A stretch of DNA of 64,000 nucleotides from Pedobacter sp. PLR (GTDB lineage Bacteria; Bacteroidota; Bacteroidia; Sphingobacteriales; Sphingobacteriaceae). The number at the start of each line of letters is the position of its first letter. The stretch's first letter is position 1. The translations under genes and the position numbers were made by a program. Shown in pieces: positions 9,580 to 18,560 of this stretch. The notes under the pieces are model-generated. The model worked only from the letters and a program-made list of their open reading frames with translations. It did not search any database and was not told the DNA's origin. The stretch lies in assembly GCF_026239675.1 (NCBI RefSeq), contig NZ_JAPIVQ010000005.1, positions 124,001 through 188,000 on the forward strand, written 5' to 3'.

Positions 9580-10200
9580 ATGAGAAAGATATTAAATCAT
9601 TTTTTGCTCCCTGTCCGTTTTAAATATTTGTTTGTCTTCATCTGTGTTACAGCTTGTATTGAACTGCATGCACAGGGAGTGTATAGACTAAATGGATCGA
9701 AAGATAATAGTGTAAAAGTTTCTGGTAAATCAAATGTTCATGACTGGACAATGATAGCGAAAAATCCAGTGTGTGAAGCAAATTTTGGTGCTATTTCTCA
9801 GGAGAGTGGAGTACCTAAAAACCTGGGGTCGCTAAATTTCAGCCTGAAGTCTAAAAGTCTGAAGAGCGAAAGCGGTTCTATGAACAACCGTACCTATAAA
9901 GCCATCAAGGCTGATGATTATCCGGAAATTGACTTTAAACTTTCTGAAGCAACTATTACACCACTGCAGAAGAATAAATTTTCGGTCAATGCTATCGGAA
10001 CATTAACGATTGCCGGGGTTTCCAGGATCATTACTTTACAAGTAAACGGGGAAGTTAATGCAGACAATGCCATTTTATGTACAGGCCAGAAAAAAATAAA
10101 GCTTACTGATTATGGCATTCAGCCGCCCAGCTTTATGCTCGGCGCAATGAAGGTAGGCAACGAGCTGACCATTTCATTTACCCTCAATTTTAAAAAATAA
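9580..10200 (+). CDS. YceI family protein
   Basis: 206 residues from ATG at 9580, the start that gives a signal peptide ending at LHAQG. The mature part is a textbook YceI domain: SGKSNVHDWTM near the start, then MNNRTYKAIKADDYPEIDFKL, a GTLTIAGVSR strand and the closing ELTISFTLNF strand. The family forms a lipocalin-like barrel with a hydrophobic tunnel. A porin-like gene follows after 30 bp, so the two are probably co-transcribed. The protein is related to, but clearly diverged from, the YceI-like protein at 8410. Confidence 0.9.
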   Translation: MRKILNHFLLPVRFKYLFVFICVTACIELHAQGVYRLNGSKDNSVKVSGKSNVHDWTMIAKNPVCEANFGAISQESGVPKNLGSLNFSLKSKSLKSESGSMNNRTYKAIKADDYPEIDFKLSEATITPLQKNKFSVNAIGTLTIAGVSRIITLQVNGEVNADNAILCTGQKKIKLTDYGIQPPSFMLGAMKVGNELTISFTLNFKK

Positions 10201-10230
10201 CCTGTTATAATCTAAAATAAATTCAAAATC

Positions 10231-11613
10231 ATGAAAATAAACAATACTCAACTGTTAGTTACCGGAACTGTATTAATGTGGATGTGCTTTATTCCCCTTA
10301 TCGGTAAAGCCCAGTTTCAAAAAATTGACAATCTGAGGCCTTACGATAAAACCGGTATCAATGTATTTGAGGACCCAAAAGATACCATCACCACGTTTGA
10401 TGGATTAAAATTAAAATTCGGGGCTGGCTTTACACAACAGTTTCAAAACCTGAAACATAAAAATCCGGGTGCTTTAAATAACAATATTGGGTCATTTAAT
10501 CCCGCTGTAGCAGGTAACAGGTTAAAAGTAATTACTCCGGGATTCCAGACCGCTCAGGCCAATCTGTATATGGATGTCCAGCTGGCCGATGGGATCAGGT
10601 TAAATATCACCAGTTACCTTTCTACAAAACACCACAATGAGAATTGGGTGAAGGGTGGATACATTCAATTTGATAAGCTCCCATTCAAGGGGGAAATCTG
10701 GGAAGACATCATGGAAATCGCTACTATTAAAATAGGCCATTTTGAGGTAGATTATGGCGATCAGCACTTTCGTAGAAGCGATGGAGGTAATGCGATTTAT
10801 AACCCTTTCATGGAAGGAAACATTGTTGATGAGTTTGCAACCGAGATCGGCGGACAGGTTATGTTAAGGAAAAATGGTTTTTTTGGTTTGATCGGTGTAA
10901 CCAATGGTATGATCAAAGGAAATATAGACTCACTATATGCAGCTTCAAACTCTGACGGGGACTACCATAAAGCGCCTTCTATATTGCTAAAAGGTGGATT
11001 TGATAAACAGGTTATGCAAGATGTGCGCTTAAGGATAAGCGCTTCCTATTATGGAAATCAAAGCTCTGGCGGAAATACCATTTTTGGCGGAGACCGTTCT
11101 GGCTCTAATTATCAGTATATTATGGAATTGAATTCTGCTAATCCCAGCAGTACAACAGGAGCAGGAACTCCCCTGGCGTTCTCTGGCCGTTTCAATCCGG
11201 GCTTTACTAAGAAAGTAAATACCATTATGCTGAATGGTTTTTTAAAAGTTAAAGGCCTTGAATTGTTTGGAACCTATGAAACAGCTTCAGGAAGAACTGC
11301 CAAAGAAACAGACACCAGAAAAATGAAACAATTTGCTGCTGATGTCGTTTACCGGTTCGGAAAAACTGAAAACTTTTTTGTTGGTGCCAAATACAATACA
11401 GTTACCGCAGGTCTGGCCAATACTACAGCTATTTCCTATAATGAGGACGTTAAAGTTGAGCGAATTGCCGGAGCAGCAGGTTGGTTTTTAACTAAAAATA
11501 TCCTTTTAAAAGGAGAATATGTAGTCCAAAAATACAAGGATTTTCCAACACAGGATTATCGTGCAGGAGGCAAATTTAACGGATATGTGATTGAGGCGGT
11601 AGTTGGATTTTAA
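10231..11613 (+). CDS. Outer-membrane porin-like beta-barrel protein
   Basis: 460 residues with a signal peptide cleaved after GKAQ (about residue 28). Alternating amphipathic strands follow throughout, with a terminal aromatic (VVGF), as in outer-membrane barrels. Segments such as IKIGHFEVDYGDQHFRRSDG and YNPFMEGNIVDEFATEIGGQ are typical of a Bacteroidota porin family found near YceI genes. No TonB plug is present, so this is passive or structural rather than TonB-driven. The last codon and stop lie inside a 27-bp stretch repeated at 50611-50637. Confidence 0.75.
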   Translation: MKINNTQLLVTGTVLMWMCFIPLIGKAQFQKIDNLRPYDKTGINVFEDPKDTITTFDGLKLKFGAGFTQQFQNLKHKNPGALNNNIGSFNPAVAGNRLKVITPGFQTAQANLYMDVQLADGIRLNITSYLSTKHHNENWVKGGYIQFDKLPFKGEIWEDIMEIATIKIGHFEVDYGDQHFRRSDGGNAIYNPFMEGNIVDEFATEIGGQVMLRKNGFFGLIGVTNGMIKGNIDSLYAASNSDGDYHKAPSILLKGGFDKQVMQDVRLRISASYYGNQSSGGNTIFGGDRSGSNYQYIMELNSANPSSTTGAGTPLAFSGRFNPGFTKKVNTIMLNGFLKVKGLELFGTYETASGRTAKETDTRKMKQFAADVVYRFGKTENFFVGAKYNTVTAGLANTTAISYNEDVKVERIAGAAGWFLTKNILLKGEYVVQKYKDFPTQDYRAGGKFNGYVIEAVVGF

Positions 11614-11634
11614 TATTTACAATTGATCAATCCT
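11608..11634. repeat. 27-bp repeat, right-hand flank of the YceI-porin cassette
   Basis: This stretch covers the last codon and stop of the porin gene and the first bases after it. It matches 50611-50637 at 26 of 27 positions. At 50 kb it lies 2 bp from the end of the 161-bp repeat copy, whereas here 3.3 kb separates the two. Confidence 0.85.
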
Positions 11635-11672
11635 TCAAATATTAAATAAAACTGTGTGATATTTGAAGGATT
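11629..11672 (+). terminator. Terminator-like hairpin after the porin gene
   Basis: Perfect 14-bp arms AATCCTTCAAATAT (11629-11642) and ATATTTGAAGGATT (11659-11672) surround a 16-nt loop, 15 bp after the porin stop. This is a plausible operon terminator, though there is no long U-run. Confidence 0.6.
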
Positions 11673-11726
11673 AAGCCTTTAACAGGCCTCTGGTATTTTG
11701 TATATAATTGATTAAAAGCTATTTCA

Positions 11727-14240
11727 ATGGAATTAGGAGATATACAAGGGTTAAGCGCAGAAGAAGTGATCACTGCCCGGAAGGTGCATGGAAATAATTC
11801 ATTTAATCATAAAAAGCAGAATGGTTTTTTGAATGTTCTAAAAGGGGTATTGAAGGAACCAATGGTCATTTTGTTGCTTTTAGCATCTGCCATCTATTTT
11901 ATTAATGGGAATGTCGGTGATGGGGTTTTTCTGGCGATTGCCATAGTTCTAATATCTGTAATTTCATTGTACCAGGATTCAAGAAGTCGGAATGCCTTAG
12001 CACAGCTCAAAAAATTAACAGAGCCTGATTGTAAAGTGATAAGAAATGGACAGGTCCGGGAAGTTAAAAGTGAAGATCTGGTGTTAGGGGATTGTCTGAT
12101 GATTGAGGAAGGTACATTTATACCCGCAGATGGGATAATTGAGCAGTCTAATGACTTTTCTGTCAATGAATCAATTCTTACCGGTGAATCGATGCCGGTT
12201 TATAAGGACCATACCCAGTTAGATAATTGTGTGTACTCAGGTACCACTGTATCAGGTGGCCTGGCTATTGTCAGGGTAACTGCAATTGGAAATGAAACCA
12301 AATTGGGAAAAATCGGTGAAAGTCTTGAACAAATTAAGGAAGAGAAAACACCACTGGAAGTACAGATCAGCAATTTTGTAAAAAAAATGGTTCTTGCTGG
12401 CACTGTTGTTTTTGCTGTAGTCTGGGCAATAAATTTTTATAATTCCGGCAATGCAATTGATAGTTTGATGAAGGCACTAGCCATTGCTATGAGTGTGCTA
12501 CCGGAAGAAATCCCGGTAGCTTTCAGCACTTTTATGGCGCTTGGTGCCTGGAGATTAATGAAAATGGGAATTGTAGTGAAACAGATGAAAACAGTGGAAA
12601 CACTGGGCAGTGCTACTGTGATCTGTACAGATAAGACAGGAACTATAACAGAGAACAAGATGATCCTGGCAGGGCTTTATGCAAGCCGGGAGCAAAAGAT
12701 AACCAGCCCGGAAGACGAACTTAGTTTAGAAGAAAAATGGCTGATTAGAACAGCGATGTGGGCGAGTGAACCGATTCCTTTTGATCCTATGGAGGTCGCC
12801 TTACATGATGCCTATGCAAAAACTTCAACGTTGGATGAAAGGCCTCAATTTAAAATGAGGCATGAGTATCCCTTAGGAGGAAAGCCTCCAATGATGACAC
12901 ATATTTTTCAAAATGATATTGGGGATAGAGTGGTGGCTGCAAAAGGAGCCCCCGAAGCCTTATTAAATGTTTCTGATTTAGATATTGACCAGAGGAGGGG
13001 AATTGAAGCAGCCATCAAAGCATTGGCAAATAATGGTTATCGGATTTTAGGCGTTGGGGAAGCAGTTTTTGCAGGCGATGATTTTCCGGAGAAACAACAG
13101 GACTTTAGCTTTAAATTTAAAGGACTGGTTGCTTTTTATGATCCACCCAAGAAAAACATTCAGTCCGTTTTTAATGATTTTTATGCTGCTGGAATTGATG
13201 TGAAGATTGTAACTGGTGATAATGCAGCTACAACCTGTGCAATTGCCCGTCAGGTAGGTTTTCGCGGGGCTGAAAATAGCATAAGTGGGGAAGAACTGAT
13301 GGCACTGACAGCTAGTGAATTAAAACAGAGGGTTACAGATACTGCTATTTTTACAAGGATGTTTCCCGAAGCTAAACTTAAGATCATAAATGCACTAAAA
13401 GAAAACAATGAAATCGTAGCGATGACAGGAGATGGGGTAAATGATGGACCTGCACTTAAAGCTGCTCATATTGGGATAGCTATGGGAAAAAAAGGGACGG
13501 AAATTGCCAAACAGGCCGCATCACTAGTATTGGCAGATGATGACCTGGAAAAAATGGTTATTGCGGTTGGGATGGGCCGGCGGATTTATGCAAATCTCAA
13601 AAAAGCAATCCAATACATCATATCTATCCATATTCCTATTATCCTTACGGTGTTTGTTCCTTTAGCGCTAGGCTGGATTTATCCAAATATCTTTTCTCCT
13701 GTGCATATCATTTTTTTAGAACTCATCATGGGACCAACCTGTTCAATTATCTATGAAAATGAGCCGATGGAAAAAAATACAATGTTACAAAAGCCCAGGC
13801 CCTTTACCAGTACTTTTTTTAATAGTAAAGAATTAGTGACCAGTTTGATACAGGGGCTGATGATTGCAGTTGGAGCCTTATTTACCTATCAATATGCAGT
13901 TTACTTTGATTTGGGTGAAAATACAACGAGGACTATGGTTTTTACGGTGTTAATCTCAGCAAATATCTTTTTAACCTTAATCAATCGTTCCTTTTATTAT
14001 AGCATCATAGCTACATTGAAATATAAAAATAATTTAGTTTTAGGAATTATTACGGTAACAATCGCTATTTGTGGTTTGTTGACCTACAATGAGTTCTTGT
14101 CAGGATTCTTTGAATTCCAGGCACTTACTTTAGCACAACTAGGGTTAAGTACAGGCATTGGATTCCTTAGTGTAATCTGGTTTGAGCTCATTAAGTGGTG
14201 GAAAAGGAAAAGCTATGTTGTTCTTACACCAAACAAATAA
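11727..14240 (+). CDS. Cation-translocating P-type ATPase
   Basis: 837 residues with the complete P-type core. There are an actuator domain with LTGES (about residue 150), the membrane motif PEEIP (in the position of PEGLP in Ca2+ pumps), and the phosphorylation motif DKTGT with Asp302. A nucleotide domain follows, then the hinge TGDNAAT and MTGDGVNDGPALKAA. About ten membrane segments are visible. No N-terminal metal-binding CxxC domain is present, so it is not a heavy-metal (P1B) pump. Ca2+, Mg2+ or another light cation is likely, but PEEIP makes the ion uncertain. The 3' end overlaps the convergent VIT remnant by 28 bp. Confidence 0.92.
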   Translation: MELGDIQGLSAEEVITARKVHGNNSFNHKKQNGFLNVLKGVLKEPMVILLLLASAIYFINGNVGDGVFLAIAIVLISVISLYQDSRSRNALAQLKKLTEPDCKVIRNGQVREVKSEDLVLGDCLMIEEGTFIPADGIIEQSNDFSVNESILTGESMPVYKDHTQLDNCVYSGTTVSGGLAIVRVTAIGNETKLGKIGESLEQIKEEKTPLEVQISNFVKKMVLAGTVVFAVVWAINFYNSGNAIDSLMKALAIAMSVLPEEIPVAFSTFMALGAWRLMKMGIVVKQMKTVETLGSATVICTDKTGTITENKMILAGLYASREQKITSPEDELSLEEKWLIRTAMWASEPIPFDPMEVALHDAYAKTSTLDERPQFKMRHEYPLGGKPPMMTHIFQNDIGDRVVAAKGAPEALLNVSDLDIDQRRGIEAAIKALANNGYRILGVGEAVFAGDDFPEKQQDFSFKFKGLVAFYDPPKKNIQSVFNDFYAAGIDVKIVTGDNAATTCAIARQVGFRGAENSISGEELMALTASELKQRVTDTAIFTRMFPEAKLKIINALKENNEIVAMTGDGVNDGPALKAAHIGIAMGKKGTEIAKQAASLVLADDDLEKMVIAVGMGRRIYANLKKAIQYIISIHIPIILTVFVPLALGWIYPNIFSPVHIIFLELIMGPTCSIIYENEPMEKNTMLQKPRPFTSTFFNSKELVTSLIQGLMIAVGALFTYQYAVYFDLGENTTRTMVFTVLISANIFLTLINRSFYYSIIATLKYKNNLVLGIITVTIAICGLLTYNEFLSGFFEFQALTLAQLGLSTGIGFLSVIWFELIKWWKRKSYVVLTPNK

Positions 14241-14480
14241 CCAACAGCTGCTGTCATTAACATGGCAGCAGTTCCCCAAAAGCAAATCCTCAGCACAGCC
14301 TTCCCCAGGTTTGAGCCACCTGCCTTTGCCGCAATCATTGCTGATAGTGCTAAAAATATGATGGAAAAGCCAGACTGGTAAATAGCCATTAGTTTTATTG
14401 GTGCAAATATGGAAACTAGTAGGGGAAGCAGGCCACCTATAATGAACGAGGCTGCGGAGGCGAATGCAAGCTGATACCAG
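14213..14480 (-). pseudogene. VIT1/CCC1-family iron/manganese transporter, C-terminal remnant
   Basis: About 88 codons corresponding to the last two or three membrane helices of VIT1/CCC1 transporters (LAFASAASFIIGGLLPLLVS, then the closing helix). Full members are about 230 residues, so the N-terminal two thirds is missing. The fragment starts in the middle of a DUF3570 N-terminal fragment: the sequence GGTATCAGCTTGC at about 14469-14481 can be read as either gene. The apparent ATG at 14491 belongs to the fused DUF3570 part. It is almost certainly non-functional. Confidence 0.75.
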
Positions 14481-14615
14481 ATTGATCTCATCGATCTTCA
14501 GCTTTCGACTTTGGTAATTGGTTGTGTCTGAGGGAGTAGTTTTAATCTTAATTTGTCCTTGCGCGCTTAAGACGCCAGCGAAGAGCATGAGTACATGCAG
14601 ATAGATTTTTCTCAT
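14477..14615 (-). pseudogene. DUF3570-family protein, N-terminal remnant
   Basis: From ATG at 14615 the frame encodes a signal peptide (MRKIYLHVLMLFAGVLSAQG) and then KLKIDEINLVS, which is the conserved N-terminus of DUF3570 outer-membrane proteins. Similarity ends there, where the sequence runs into the VIT1 remnant out of frame. DUF3570 proteins are about 400 residues, so roughly 90 percent is lost. It lies 8 bp after the DUF4266 remnant, which preserves the usual gene order. Confidence 0.7.
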
Positions 14616-14623
14616 GATTTCAG

Positions 14624-14701
14624 TTAATTACAACCACATCCACCACCACCATTGGCACCAGATCCACCTTCCCGATACAACTGGAAGCTTTGCTCAAATA
14701 T
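14624..14701 (-). pseudogene. DUF4266-family small lipoprotein, C-terminal remnant
   Basis: About 25 codons ending GANGGGGCGCN and a TAA, preceded by FQLYREGGS. This is the conserved Gly/Cys-rich tail of DUF4266 proteins (about 70 residues), which normally sit directly before a DUF3570 gene. A TGA stop lies in frame just upstream and no start is available, so only the tail survives. Confidence 0.7.
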
Positions 14702-14893
14702 TCAGCCCCAAAACTTCAAGGTAAATTAGATCAATTAGGATTAAACTGACCCCGTTGTTTCGGTGAAAAAACTGTTTATAGATAGAGGATTGGATGGAAA
14801 AGGCAATGTTGTGCTAACCGTTTTTTTTAATTGATTCCAGGATGAACATAGTGGAATATTCCCTATTTTTATATTGAATTAATTAGTAGAAAA

Positions 14894-15397
14894 ATGATGA
14901 AACAAGCATTAATTGGTGAATTCCTGCATGAAGCAGAAAACACAAGAAAGTTATTATCAATGATTCCGGACAGTGCATTAGAATACCGTCCGCAGCCACA
15001 TCTTTGGTCAGTAGGTCAGCTAGCTTCGCATATTGCTGAAGTATACAACTGGTATGGACCTACATTTGACCAGGATGAATTTGATATGGGGTCTTATAAA
15101 TATGACAAAGGTGATATTAGTAAAGCCTCTAACATCCTGGGAAAGTTTGAAGAAAATGTTGCGAATGCAAAGACTGTAATAGAAAACTCTGATGAATCAC
15201 AGTATATGAATACCTGGACAATGTCTGCAGGAGGCAACCCAATGATGCCGTCATTGCCGAAGATTCAGGTGATCAGGGGATTTCTTTACAATCATTTGTA
15301 TCATCATCGCGGAGAGCTGATCTCGCACCTTAGGGTAACAGGAAATAAAGTACCATCTATGTATGGCCCTAATTATGAGGAATCTCAACGTTCCTAA
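14894..15397 (+). CDS. DinB-family metal-binding protein
   Basis: 167 residues, the usual size of the DinB/YfiT four-helix bundle. The putative metal-binding histidines are visible: His46 in LASHIAEVYNW, and His134 and His138 in YNHLYHHRGEL. Many members are thiol-dependent S-transferases or damage-induced proteins of unknown substrate. Start ATGATG at 14894. It is a single-gene unit followed by a good terminator, with broken genes on both sides. Confidence 0.85.
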   Translation: MMKQALIGEFLHEAENTRKLLSMIPDSALEYRPQPHLWSVGQLASHIAEVYNWYGPTFDQDEFDMGSYKYDKGDISKASNILGKFEENVANAKTVIENSDESQYMNTWTMSAGGNPMMPSLPKIQVIRGFLYNHLYHHRGELISHLRVTGNKVPSMYGPNYEESQRS

Positions 15398-15444
15398 ATC
15401 TTGTTAAACAAGGCTGATATTTACAATACAAAAGGTCCAAGCTT

Positions 15445-15479
15445 AAAGAGCTGTTTTTCAATTAGAATAACGGCTCTTT
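15445..15479 (+). terminator. Rho-independent terminator of the DinB gene
   Basis: AAAGAGCTGTT (15445-15455) pairs with AACGGCTCTTT (15469-15479), with one G-U pair, followed by more T residues. It lies 48 bp after the DinB stop. The stretch from 15398 to 15634 holds nothing else recognisable. Confidence 0.75.
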
Positions 15480-15634
15480 TTCTTATGACACCTGTCAAAT
15501 ATCCTTTCAGGCGCTATATCTGAAATCTTTAATACAGTGGCTGGCATTTCAAAATCTTTCCTGCTAAGGTTTTTCTTTGTGGATTAGATTGCCGTTGATC
15601 AGCGTTTCTATATTTAGGTTTGCTTTACTGAATC

Positions 15635-16605
15635 CTATGATTCAACAATCACTGGAATTAGATTTTTCTTTCTCATAAGTTTTAGAATAAGGATGAAAAT
15701 AATTACAAATACCAACCCCGCTATTGCCTCTGCAGTAAGCATATACCGGCTGCCGAATTTATCATGGGTCCATCCATTAAAAGTATTCATATACACTACC
15801 GGTAAATTACCCAAAGAGGACAACAAGGAGTATTTAGTGGCTACCTGATTTTTACCAATTACAAAAAAAATAATGGCGGTGAAAGCTTTGTACATCAATC
15901 CTGTACAAAGCCCATAAGTGAGTACCAATCGGCATAATTATAAGTATCATTACAAATAAGGCTACTGGTAATTTTATCATGGATAAAATATCCTTACCCA
16001 TTACTTTTATTTCCTGCACCATTGTTTTCTCTTTTAAATGCGGAATATCTTTGATTAGCAGCATAACCATTGCAAATAGTAGGGATGCTATACACAAAAC
16101 GATACCCGTTAGCGGGAGATTGTAATGTGTTGCAAGCCACAGACCGGCACCTCCTCGCAGACCCGTAGCGGCAAGGTTACCGGCCTGATACCATCCTGAA
16201 GCTTCTCCTTTTTTATTTTCTCTAATTCGCTTTGCCATAAAGCCATTAATAGGCAATAAGGTAATGGTAGCGGCCACTTGAGATATAAAGACAATTACTG
16301 AAAGTAAAGCGGTTTCCTTTAGGGTAAAGGGAATAAAAACAGAGCAACAACAATGAAGCAACACAAGCCAATAAACTTATCCAATACCATTTATGTAAAC
16401 TAAGTGATAAAACCACTATTGGCCCCCAAACGAAACGCCATAAGTTAGCCGAAAGCCCAGTGGCAACAATGCTTGCTGTGAGTGCTAGAGGAAAGCCGTT
16501 TTGCGTCAGTAAAAAAGGCAAGGCCACCGTTACAAACCCCTGACTGATACCCATAGGCATGATAAGGAAAAACATGTAGAACGGCTTTGTATATTGCTGA
16601 TCCAT
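15635..16605 (-). pseudogene. MFS transporter (AmpG-like), frameshifted and internally deleted
   Basis: Three overlapping frames together spell one transporter. The N-terminal part (16605 to about 16340) has the GISQGFVTVALPFLL helix. The middle part (about 16360-15930) has LPINGFMAKRIRENKKGEAS and LRGGAGLWLA. The C-terminal part (about 15925-15635) has ATKYSLLSSLGNLPVVYMN. A first frameshift lies near 16340. At about 15925 both the frame and the homology jump, from the middle (IMPIGT) straight to a late helix (YGLCTGLMYKAFT), so about 80 codons appear to be lost. Intact relatives are about 420 residues. This is non-functional. Confidence 0.8.
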
Positions 16606-17020
16606 TTTTATGTTCTGATAAAGCCAGTTTCTCTCATAATAACAACAGTTGTCATGTTCATGTGTCTGGTATTCTGTCTCTTAATAATCCATGTGACTAT
16701 TGGTTTTCCCTTTTCGGACTCGAGTATTCTTGTGATATATAGGACCTTGATTACTATTTTATTTTTAGTGCTACTTTTCCTTTTGCAGGTCCAATTCTAC
16801 ATAGGATAGTGCTTCATTACCTCAATTAATTAGGATGATGTTTTATATTAATGATTGGGTTAAGTAATAATTATTTTTCTCCTTAAACAGTTTCTGCATT
16901 TTAAATAATATTGTTGAATTGAATGTGGATGAGCCTTTCAGAAAGGTAAATTGAGCCCCACAATAAAGTTTTCCTGCTATGTTTTGATTAGGTTTGCCTA
17001 TCTTGATATATATTTTGGGC
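16606..17020. other. Intergenic region upstream of the AraC gene
   Basis: 415 bp between the MFS pseudogene and the AraC regulator, AT-rich, with no credible gene. The short hydrophobic frames seen here look like noise. It contains one copy of a 33-bp repeat (16930-16962), the other copy of which lies just after the AraC gene. Confidence 0.5.
16930..16962. repeat. 33-bp direct repeat, left copy, flanking the AraC gene
   Basis: This copy matches 17863-17895 at 31 of 33 positions (core TCAGAAAGGTAAATTGAGCC). The right copy runs on into a terminator hairpin, whereas this copy holds only the left arm of it. Confidence 0.85.
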
Positions 17021-17848
17021 ATGACTATGGAACCGCTAGAAAAACTAAGAACCATCCATTACTCGGGCATATTCCTGTCCTGTTTTTCTGATTACAGCGA
17101 AAAATGTATCCACGCTACACCGGAGCACGTGCTTTTGTATTTGTACGCTGGGGAACAAATTATAGAAGACAGAAATGAGAAGATTACAATACGGGCTGGA
17201 GAGTGCGCATTTATCAGACGGAGCCATAGATTGTTAATGTATAAGAACAGCAAGGCTGAAGAACTGTACAAGGGTATTTCCTTAACATTTAATCGCAGCC
17301 TCCTGCGCGAATTCTACAGCAGGATGAACAAAGCAGACATCCCAAAAAAAGTAACTATTACAGAAGAAAATGTGATTAAGATCGAACCAAGGGCTGATAT
17401 CAACAGTCTGTTCCAATCACTGACCCCTTATTTTGATGATGGTGTGAAGCCAACCGAAGGTGTGGTAAAATTGAAATTGCAGGAAGGAATTTATGCGCTG
17501 CTGAATAGCGCTGATGTTTTCTTTCCGATACTGTTCGACTTTACCGAACCCTGGAAAATGGACATTTTGGAATTTCTTAATGAAAATTATATGGATGAGC
17601 TTTCTATGGAGCAGATTGCTGCCTATACAGGACGTAGTCTTGCCACGTTTAAAAGAGATTTTAAGAAGATCAGCAGTCTTAGTCCACAAAAATGGCTGAT
17701 TAAAAAACGCCTGGAAGCAGCTTACGTTAAACTAAAGGAAGAAGGCAGAAAGGTGCAGGAGGTATATGTTGAAGTTGGTTTCAAAAACCCTTCACATTTT
17801 TCTACTGCATTTAAAAAACAGTACGGATTTCCGCCAACAGAGGTGTAA
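17021..17848 (+). CDS. AraC-family transcriptional regulator
   Basis: 275 residues from ATG at 17021 (a second ATG lies 6 bp on; the frame is open from 16994). An N-terminal cupin-like sensor half (about 1-165) precedes two helix-turn-helix motifs: MEQIAAYTGRSLATFKRDFK and the YVEVGFKNPSHFSTAFKKQY signature. The neighbour downstream is an acetyltransferase, beyond a terminator. The gene is bracketed by a 33-bp direct repeat. Ligand and targets are unknown. Confidence 0.9.
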   Translation: MTMEPLEKLRTIHYSGIFLSCFSDYSEKCIHATPEHVLLYLYAGEQIIEDRNEKITIRAGECAFIRRSHRLLMYKNSKAEELYKGISLTFNRSLLREFYSRMNKADIPKKVTITEENVIKIEPRADINSLFQSLTPYFDDGVKPTEGVVKLKLQEGIYALLNSADVFFPILFDFTEPWKMDILEFLNENYMDELSMEQIAAYTGRSLATFKRDFKKISSLSPQKWLIKKRLEAAYVKLKEEGRKVQEVYVEVGFKNPSHFSTAFKKQYGFPPTEV

Positions 17849-17862
17849 AATTCAGGAAGAAT

Positions 17863-17914
17863 TGAGCTTCTCAGAAAGGTAAATTGAGCCCCACAGCAAC
17901 GTCGCTGTGGGGCT
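17863..17914 (+). terminator. Right copy of the 33-bp repeat and terminator of the AraC gene
   Basis: The repeat (17863-17895) leads into a perfect 11-bp stem, AGCCCCACAGC (17887-17897) with GCTGTGGGGCT (17904-17914), a 6-nt loop and a short T-run. It lies 15 bp after the AraC stop, which makes it a convincing intrinsic terminator. Confidence 0.8.
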
Positions 17915-17933
17915 TTCTGGTTAATTTTGTTTT

Positions 17934-18533
17934 ATGGAAAATACGATAGGAGAAATTGTAATGGAACATAAGACATCAGATATATTTCAAAGGTTGAGGG
18001 CGGGCGAGCCTATACGCCTAAATGATCCGGAGTATTTTAAGATCAACGAGGTCGTTTGCAGGACGATGGAGCTATCCCAGCAACTGAATAGTGCGATTGA
18101 TACCGTTCAGATGCGCCAATCCTTAAGTGAAATCATCGGCACAGCGATTGATAAGAGTACCACCATTTTTGCCCCTTTTTATACCAATTTTGGCAGGTTC
18201 ACGAGAATCGGAAAGAATGTTTTTATTAACCATGCCTGCTCATTCCTTGATATGGGCGGTATCACGATAGAAGATGAGGTGCTGATTGGCCCGAGGGTAA
18301 ATCTGGTCACAGAAAACCATCCTTTAGACCCGGCCGACAGGAGGGCACTAGTCACAAAACCAATCCTGATCAAAAGGAATGCATGGATCGGTTCGGGAGC
18401 CACAATATTGCCTGGTGTTACTATAGGTGAAAATGCGGTAGTTGCAGCGGGAGCAGTAGTTTCAAAAGATGTTCCAGATAATGTAGTTGTTGGTGGCATC
18501 CCGGCAAAAATCATTAAATCAATTCAGGCTTAA
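17934..18533 (+). CDS. Hexapeptide-repeat sugar O-acetyltransferase
   Basis: 199 residues in the maltose/galactoside acetyltransferase (LacA/Maa-like) family. An N-terminal helical cap (about 10-60) precedes a left-handed beta-helix of hexapeptide repeats with the catalytic-type His in VTENHPLDP. The repeats end in GENAVVAAGAVVSKDV and GIPAKIIK. The alternative start at 17961 is preceded by GGAGA and may be the real one (190 residues). Such enzymes move acetyl from acetyl-CoA to sugars and detoxify non-metabolised sugars. The substrate is not predictable. Confidence 0.9.
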   Translation: MENTIGEIVMEHKTSDIFQRLRAGEPIRLNDPEYFKINEVVCRTMELSQQLNSAIDTVQMRQSLSEIIGTAIDKSTTIFAPFYTNFGRFTRIGKNVFINHACSFLDMGGITIEDEVLIGPRVNLVTENHPLDPADRRALVTKPILIKRNAWIGSGATILPGVTIGENAVVAAGAVVSKDVPDNVVVGGIPAKIIKSIQA

Positions 18534-18560
18534 GTTTAAGGAAATCTAAAAGGTAAAAAC

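Noticed and set aside
14213..14491. 92-residue membrane protein as an intact small gene
   Set aside because: Its apparent start lies in DUF3570 sequence and its body is only the C-terminal third of a VIT1/CCC1 transporter.
14145..14615. 156-residue minus-strand frame as one novel protein
   Set aside because: Only its first about 46 codons resemble DUF3570. The rest is the VIT1 remnant and P-type ATPase antisense in the wrong frame.
16594..16809. 71-residue hydrophobic frame after the MFS pseudogene
   Set aside because: It begins inside the antisense of the MFS start codon region and looks like random AT-rich hydrophobic translation. No ribosome site or family was seen.
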